A stretch of DNA of 64,000 nucleotides from contig CAYLRO010000007.1 in the NCBI GenBank assembly GCA_964386635.1, forward strand, positions 28,708-92,707. Direction: 5' to 3'. Position numbers and translations under genes: made by a program. Of this stretch, positions 60,184-64,000 are shown piece after piece (position 1 is the stretch's first letter; every line of letters starts with the position of its first letter). The notes under the pieces are model-generated. The model did no database searches. It saw nothing but the letters and a program-made list of their open reading frames with translations, and had not been told where the DNA came from. Origin of the DNA: Sabulitectum sp964386635 (GTDB lineage: Bacteria; Fermentibacterota; Fermentibacteria; Fermentibacterales; JCC-6).

Positions 60184-61252
60184 TATGCACGAGAGGATCA
60201 TCAGGAGAGAGGGACCATGGCTCTGGGCTGCATGGTTCCTTCAGCCTGCGGCAATGCTCTATATGATAGGGGCTTCCATAAACAGGTTCCGTTTCAGAAA
60301 AGGCATGGCGGGAAAGAGATCATTCGATAACACGGTAATTGTCAGTGTGGGAAATATCGAAGTGGGCGGCGTCGGTAAAACACCTGTTACCATCAGAATT
60401 GCTTCAAGACTGGCCCGTATGGGCATGAATACAGCGGTTGTTGCTAAAAACATAGGAGCCGGCAGACACATTCCCGTTGCTGTAAGACCTGGACATTCTT
60501 CCGGTGCCGTCATCCTCAGTGACGAGCCGATCCTTATCGGCAGAGCCCTTGGGGGATCCTGCTCGGTATACGCAGGACCGGACAAGACAGAAGCAGTTGA
60601 AAGAGCTGTGAGAGAAATGAAGCCGGACATAGTCATTGTGGATGACGGCTTTCAGCATCACAAATTGAAAAGAGACATTGATGTTGTAGTCCTTAACGCC
60701 GAACATCCGTTCGGTATGGGTGGAATGCTCCCGGCAGGAACACTGAGAGAATCTCCAGGAGTGCTTTCCAAAGCGGATTACATCTGGATTAACGGTGTCA
60801 CATCGAAACCTCAGCTGTCTCTTGCAAAAAGACTGATAGCATCAAAAAACTGGCAGGCGCCTTTCATTTCAAGCAGCGTTGTTCCCGGCAAACCTGTAAG
60901 ACACGACGGGACAGAGGACTCCAGAGGCAATGTTGTGGCGTTCTGTGGAATAGGGAAACCCCAGGGATTCAGACACACACTTGAGAGAACCGGCTTTACA
61001 ATAGCTCATTTTCACATCTTCCCTGATCACTGGAGGTACAGAGAGAACGATCTTGAACATTTGAGGTCAACACTTAAGGCATCAGGAGCAGATTATCTTA
61101 TTACCACTGAAAAGGACGCTGCCCGTCTGGGCCCCGCCCTTGTAAAGCAGCTGGATATCAGGGTTCTTCCCATCGAGCTTTCGGTGAATGAAAGCGGGGC
61201 TGAGGAGGAACTTCTGGGACACATACTGGAACTTGTTGAAGGAGTCAGATGA
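60170..61252 (+). CDS. lpxK: Tetraacyldisaccharide 4'-kinase
   Basis: A 360-residue LpxK that phosphorylates the lipid A disaccharide at 4'. It has one N-terminal membrane-associated helix (about 16-36), the P-loop SVGNIEVGGVGKTPVTIR near residue 60, DIVIVDDGFQHHKLKRDID near 150, and the TTEKDAARL C-terminal motif. It overlaps the waaA fusion by 14 bp and nadB by 4 bp. Confidence 0.95.
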   Translation: MRLIDMHERIIRREGPWLWAAWFLQPAAMLYMIGASINRFRFRKGMAGKRSFDNTVIVSVGNIEVGGVGKTPVTIRIASRLARMGMNTAVVAKNIGAGRHIPVAVRPGHSSGAVILSDEPILIGRALGGSCSVYAGPDKTEAVERAVREMKPDIVIVDDGFQHHKLKRDIDVVVLNAEHPFGMGGMLPAGTLRESPGVLSKADYIWINGVTSKPQLSLAKRLIASKNWQAPFISSSVVPGKPVRHDGTEDSRGNVVAFCGIGKPQGFRHTLERTGFTIAHFHIFPDHWRYRENDLEHLRSTLKASGADYLITTEKDAARLGPALVKQLDIRVLPIELSVNESGAEEELLGHILELVEGVR

Positions 61253-62838
61253 CCCGATCTACCGACATACTCATAATCGGAGGAGGAATGGCAGGGCTCA
61301 CATGCGCCCTTGATATCCCCTCCAGATACAAAGTGACCATACTAAGCAAAAATGAACTCCCTGCAGGAAGCACTTTTCTGGCTCAGGGAGGAATGGCAGC
61401 AGTGACATCTTCCGGTGACAGCTTTGAAAAACACCTGAAAGACACCCAGAAGGCAGGTGCAGGTATGGTGGATGAAAAGGTTGCCTGTGAGATAATCAGC
61501 ATGGGACCGGAACTTGTGAAAACCCTTTCCCGCTGGGGTATCAATCTTGAGGGTTCAAATGGTGACGGTGGAGGGATGGAGGGTGGCCACTCTTTCAGAA
61601 GGGTTCTCCATTATTTCGATCAGACAGGCAGGTTCATCTCAGAACATCTTTCAGAAGAATGCAGAAAAAGGGAGAACATCACCCTTCTGGAAAATGCCTT
61701 TGCAATCAATCTGATCACTGCTTCAAGGGAAGCTCTTTCCCTGATAGAGCTGGATGGTGACAGGTGCCTGGGTGCCTATGTTCTCCAGGGTGACAAGGTT
61801 ATCACCTTTCTGGCCAGAGAAACGGTTCTGGCCACTGGTGGTGCTGGAAAAGTCTACCGGTACACCTCAAATCAGGATTCAGCAACAGGTGACGGCATAG
61901 CCATGGCCTACAGGGCCGGGCTTACAGTGAGAAACATGGAATTTTATCAGTTCCATCCTACATGTCTCTTTCATCCGGAGAAAAGAAACTTCCTCATTAC
62001 TGAAGCTCTGAGAGGCGAGGGTGCAAAGCTCATGAACCACGCAGGAAAAAGGTTCATGAAGTACTATGATCCTGAGAGGATGGAACTTGCGCCGAGAGAT
62101 GTGGTTGCCAGGGCAATTGACAGCGAGATGAAAAGAAACGGAACCGATCACATGCTTCTTGATGCAACACATCTCTCCAGGGAATTCCTGGAAGAACACT
62201 TTCCGGAAGTAACCGCCGGGGTTCTCTCAGTGGGCATAAAGCCATGGGAAAAGCCCATACCGATTGTACCCGCCGCTCACTACTGCGTAGGTGGAGTTGT
62301 TGCATCCACAACAGGAAAAACTGATATGTCAGGCCTCAGGGTAATAGGTGAAGCAGCTTCAACCCGGTTCCATGGAGCAAACCGACTGGGCAGCAACAGT
62401 CTCCTGGAAGCAGGAGTAATGGGTCTTCTCAGTGCCCGGTCAATGGTGGAAGAGCTGCCGGACCCTGTTGATGAAAGCGTTAACATAAGAGACTGGTCTT
62501 TCGGAAGAGCAGAGCCCCTTGAGGAAAACGTTCTTGTGGACCACGCCTGGGCAAGTCTGAGAAGTGTAATGTGGGATTACGTGGGAATTGTGAGAACAGA
62601 CAAGCGGCTGAGAAGAGCATTGAAGCTTATTAATGTTCTCTCTGAAGAGGTGGAGGAAGACTACTGGACACTGCTTCCCACACAGGAACAGCTTGAACTC
62701 AGGAACCTGACCACTGTTGCACGGATAATTGTAAGGAGTGCGTTGAAGCGCCGGAAGAGCGTGGGTCTCCATTACCTTATGGATTACCCGGAGGCTTCAC
62801 ATATTAACAGGGACACACTGCTGAAAAAGCGCGAGTAA
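61249..62838 (+). CDS. nadB: L-aspartate oxidase
   Basis: A 529-residue FAD enzyme that oxidises L-aspartate to iminoaspartate, the first step of NAD synthesis. FAD site: ILIIGGGMAGLTCALDI. Family segments: GSTFLAQGGMAAV, HSFRRVLHYFDQTGR, FYQFHPTCLF, TEALRGEGAKLMN, and the HYCVGGV and RFHGANRLGSNSLLEA motifs of the Sdh/NadB flavoproteins. It lacks the iron-sulfur partners of succinate dehydrogenase. nadA and nadC are not in the window. Confidence 0.93.
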   Translation: MTRSTDILIIGGGMAGLTCALDIPSRYKVTILSKNELPAGSTFLAQGGMAAVTSSGDSFEKHLKDTQKAGAGMVDEKVACEIISMGPELVKTLSRWGINLEGSNGDGGGMEGGHSFRRVLHYFDQTGRFISEHLSEECRKRENITLLENAFAINLITASREALSLIELDGDRCLGAYVLQGDKVITFLARETVLATGGAGKVYRYTSNQDSATGDGIAMAYRAGLTVRNMEFYQFHPTCLFHPEKRNFLITEALRGEGAKLMNHAGKRFMKYYDPERMELAPRDVVARAIDSEMKRNGTDHMLLDATHLSREFLEEHFPEVTAGVLSVGIKPWEKPIPIVPAAHYCVGGVVASTTGKTDMSGLRVIGEAASTRFHGANRLGSNSLLEAGVMGLLSARSMVEELPDPVDESVNIRDWSFGRAEPLEENVLVDHAWASLRSVMWDYVGIVRTDKRLRRALKLINVLSEEVEEDYWTLLPTQEQLELRNLTTVARIIVRSALKRRKSVGLHYLMDYPEASHINRDTLLKKRE

Positions 62839-62868
62839 CAGGCACGCAATATCAACAGGGAGACTCTC

Positions 62869-63402
62869 ATTCGAATTGTAGCCGTTCTCATAATCCTTGT
62901 AATGACCGGATGCTCTTCAGCGCCGGTTTACAGAGGTAACGGGGTCAACTGCCGAGGTCCTATGCCATCAACCTCCGGCAGCTCCGGCACCGGTGGCGTT
63001 GCCCCTGCAACTGGCCCTCCCAGCCCATCATCATCTGTGGAACACCGAATGCAGACAGAGATCGACAGCTGGATGGGCACGCCTTACGTTTATGGCGGGG
63101 TGTCAAAAAATGGGGTGGATTGTTCAGGTTTCACCCAGGCAGTCTACAGATCCATTGATATTGAGATACCCAGACGGGCATCAAGACAGGCGGTGGCTGC
63201 AGAAACTGTGAGCAGATCAAACCTGAGATACGGTGATCTGGTCTTCTTCAACACGTCAGGGTCCGGGATATCACACTGCGGCATATACCTGGGCAATGGT
63301 GAATTTGTCCACGCATCAAGCAGCAGAGGAGTTGTCAGAGATCTCCTCAATCACCCCTACTACGCAAGCCGGTTTGTCTCCGGGGGAAGGTTCCTTCACT
63401 GA
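62869..63402 (+). CDS. NlpC/P60 lipoprotein, probable ATT start
   Basis: A 177-residue peptidoglycan endopeptidase if read from ATT at 62869. From there a basic residue, a hydrophobic core and a lipobox (LVMTGC, Cys15) make a complete lipoprotein signal; the first ATG (62902) would leave only MTGC and no signal. The ATT lies six nt after AGGGAG at 62857-62862, and no ATG, GTG or TTG occurs in frame back to the nadB stop. The NlpC/P60 core has Cys85 in DCSGF, His136 in ISHCGIY and the third residue in FVHASSS. It likely cleaves D-Glu-DAP links. Confidence 0.8.
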   Translation: MRIVAVLIILVMTGCSSAPVYRGNGVNCRGPMPSTSGSSGTGGVAPATGPPSPSSSVEHRMQTEIDSWMGTPYVYGGVSKNGVDCSGFTQAVYRSIDIEIPRRASRQAVAAETVSRSNLRYGDLVFFNTSGSGISHCGIYLGNGEFVHASSSRGVVRDLLNHPYYASRFVSGGRFLH

Positions 63403-64000
63403 TGAGAATCCTTGACATCAATAATCTCTATTCTCCCACTGGCGGAGGGATCAGAGTCTACCACCAGGAAAAATTGAAATGGTGTCACATGAACGGCATT
63501 GAAGATTTCCTGGCCTATCCTGCCTCCGGTAACACCAGAACACCTGTCTGCGGCGGAATTACCCTGGGAATAAGGTCTCCAAAACTCGCAAACAGTGGAT
63601 ACAATTTCCTTACCAGGGGAAAACTTGTGAGAGAACTGATTGATGAGATAAAACCTGATGTAATTGAGCTGGGCAGCGGAATTGTGGTACCGGGAATGGT
63701 TAAGGAACAAATAAAGACAATACCGTCATTTGCCTTTTACCACTCCAACTGGCCTGAAGCTCTTCCTCTGAGCGTTCTGGGGATTGAGAAGGGCCCGGTT
63801 CATTCTCTCTTCAAGAAATTTGCCACACCGAGGATGGGCAGGGGCTATGCCCCGTTAAAGGCAATCATGGCTGCCAGTGAGTACTCTCTGGAAAAGCTGA
63901 GAGAAGCCGGACTGACCAGACTTGAAAAAGTTAAACTTGGGGCAGTATTTCTGCTTCGTCTCTTACTCCACCTAAGGAAAATCTAATAAATTTCCTATTT
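63402..64000 (+). pseudogene. GT4 glycosyltransferase with frameshift, cut by window edge
   Basis: The frame from ATG 63402 gives a GT4 acceptor domain (ILDINNLYSPTGGGIRVYHQ, then IMAASEYSLEKLREAGL), which ends at an early stop at 63984-63986 after the low-similarity tail VFLLRLLLHLRKI. Reading from about 63945 with one base missing instead gives SISASSLTPPKENLINFLF to the window end, which fits the start of the GT4 donor domain after LGAD/V. A single-base deletion near 63945, natural or an assembly error, is therefore likely. Starts overlap the NlpC stop (TGATG). Confidence 0.7.

Noticed and set aside
62836..62904. Stop-codon read-through from nadB into the NlpC/P60 gene (same frame)
   Set aside because: The downstream segment encodes an N-terminal lipoprotein signal and has its own ribosome site, so independent start at ATT explains it better.
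1..64000. CRISPR arrays, insertion sequences, att sites, long direct repeats
   Set aside because: Reading both strands I saw no regularly spaced repeats, transposase motifs or integrase other than the chromosomal XerC/D type.

Overview
The window is an extremely gene-dense bacterial chromosome segment of mid-range GC (about half, judged by eye). Adding up the gaps leaves roughly 1% non-coding; the longest untranslated gap is 189 bp. It holds 61 intact protein genes, one frameshifted partial gene at the right edge and one tRNA. I see no insertion sequence, prophage or CRISPR array. The host is a diderm with lipopolysaccharide (lpxB, lpxK, a waaA fusion, gmhB, GT9 heptosyltransferase). It uses Shine-Dalgarno sites and many TTG starts. 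It also has a protein with a type IX secretion-like C-terminal tail, MglA-type GTPases and an archaeal-type GatE. Together these suggest a member of the FCB superphylum or a neighbouring candidate phylum (Fermentibacteria-like is my guess); this placement is inference, not demonstrated.

Region by region. 7-13930 (+) is one almost unbroken run of overlapping genes: polytopic membrane proteins and four glycosyltransferases of an envelope glycan locus, then an NtrB/NtrC-like two-component pair, then queC-queE-queD-folE2 for queuosine precursor synthesis. On the opposite strand (13927-18529) lie gatE, a hybrid sensor kinase and queF; queF meets folE2 tail to tail. 18719-22270 (+) carries a long ribosome hibernation factor followed by hprK, ptsH and ptsI, a regulatory PTS with no sugar permease nearby. 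22275-25334 adds a sugar nucleotidyltransferase and two GT4 enzymes. 25307-28419 holds small membrane proteins, tatA, and an MglA-type GTPase coupled to a single-pass membrane protein with a zinc cross-brace motif. 28455-36276 is topA-xerC-(DUF2723 protein)-hslV-hslU. 36299-47444 contains a second MglA-type GTPase, a GT-C-like membrane protein, dapF, tRNA-Gly, a CDP-alcohol phosphatidyltransferase, two GT9-type proteins, polA and a lipoprotein of the sulfatase superfamily.

47437-54234 changes strand repeatedly: an exported double-cluster ferredoxin with a T9SS-like tail, a SpoU methyltransferase, sfsA, a short ComEC, an M42 peptidase, gmhB and a galE-like epimerase. 54348-62838 (+) is an envelope and cofactor operon: ddl, threonine aldolase, a Gfo/Idh dehydrogenase, lpxB, a DUF374-WaaA fusion, lpxK and nadB. 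It is followed by an NlpC/P60 lipoprotein that seems to start at ATT, and a GT4 gene broken by a frameshift at the window edge.

The genes mostly serve envelope construction (glycan, lipid A, Kdo, heptose, peptidoglycan precursors) plus tRNA and translation quality (queuosine, GatE, HPF, SpoU). The least familiar parts are the GTPase/zinc-finger membrane pair (26345-28419), the exported ferredoxin with secretion tail (47437-47919), and GatE in a bacterial setting.
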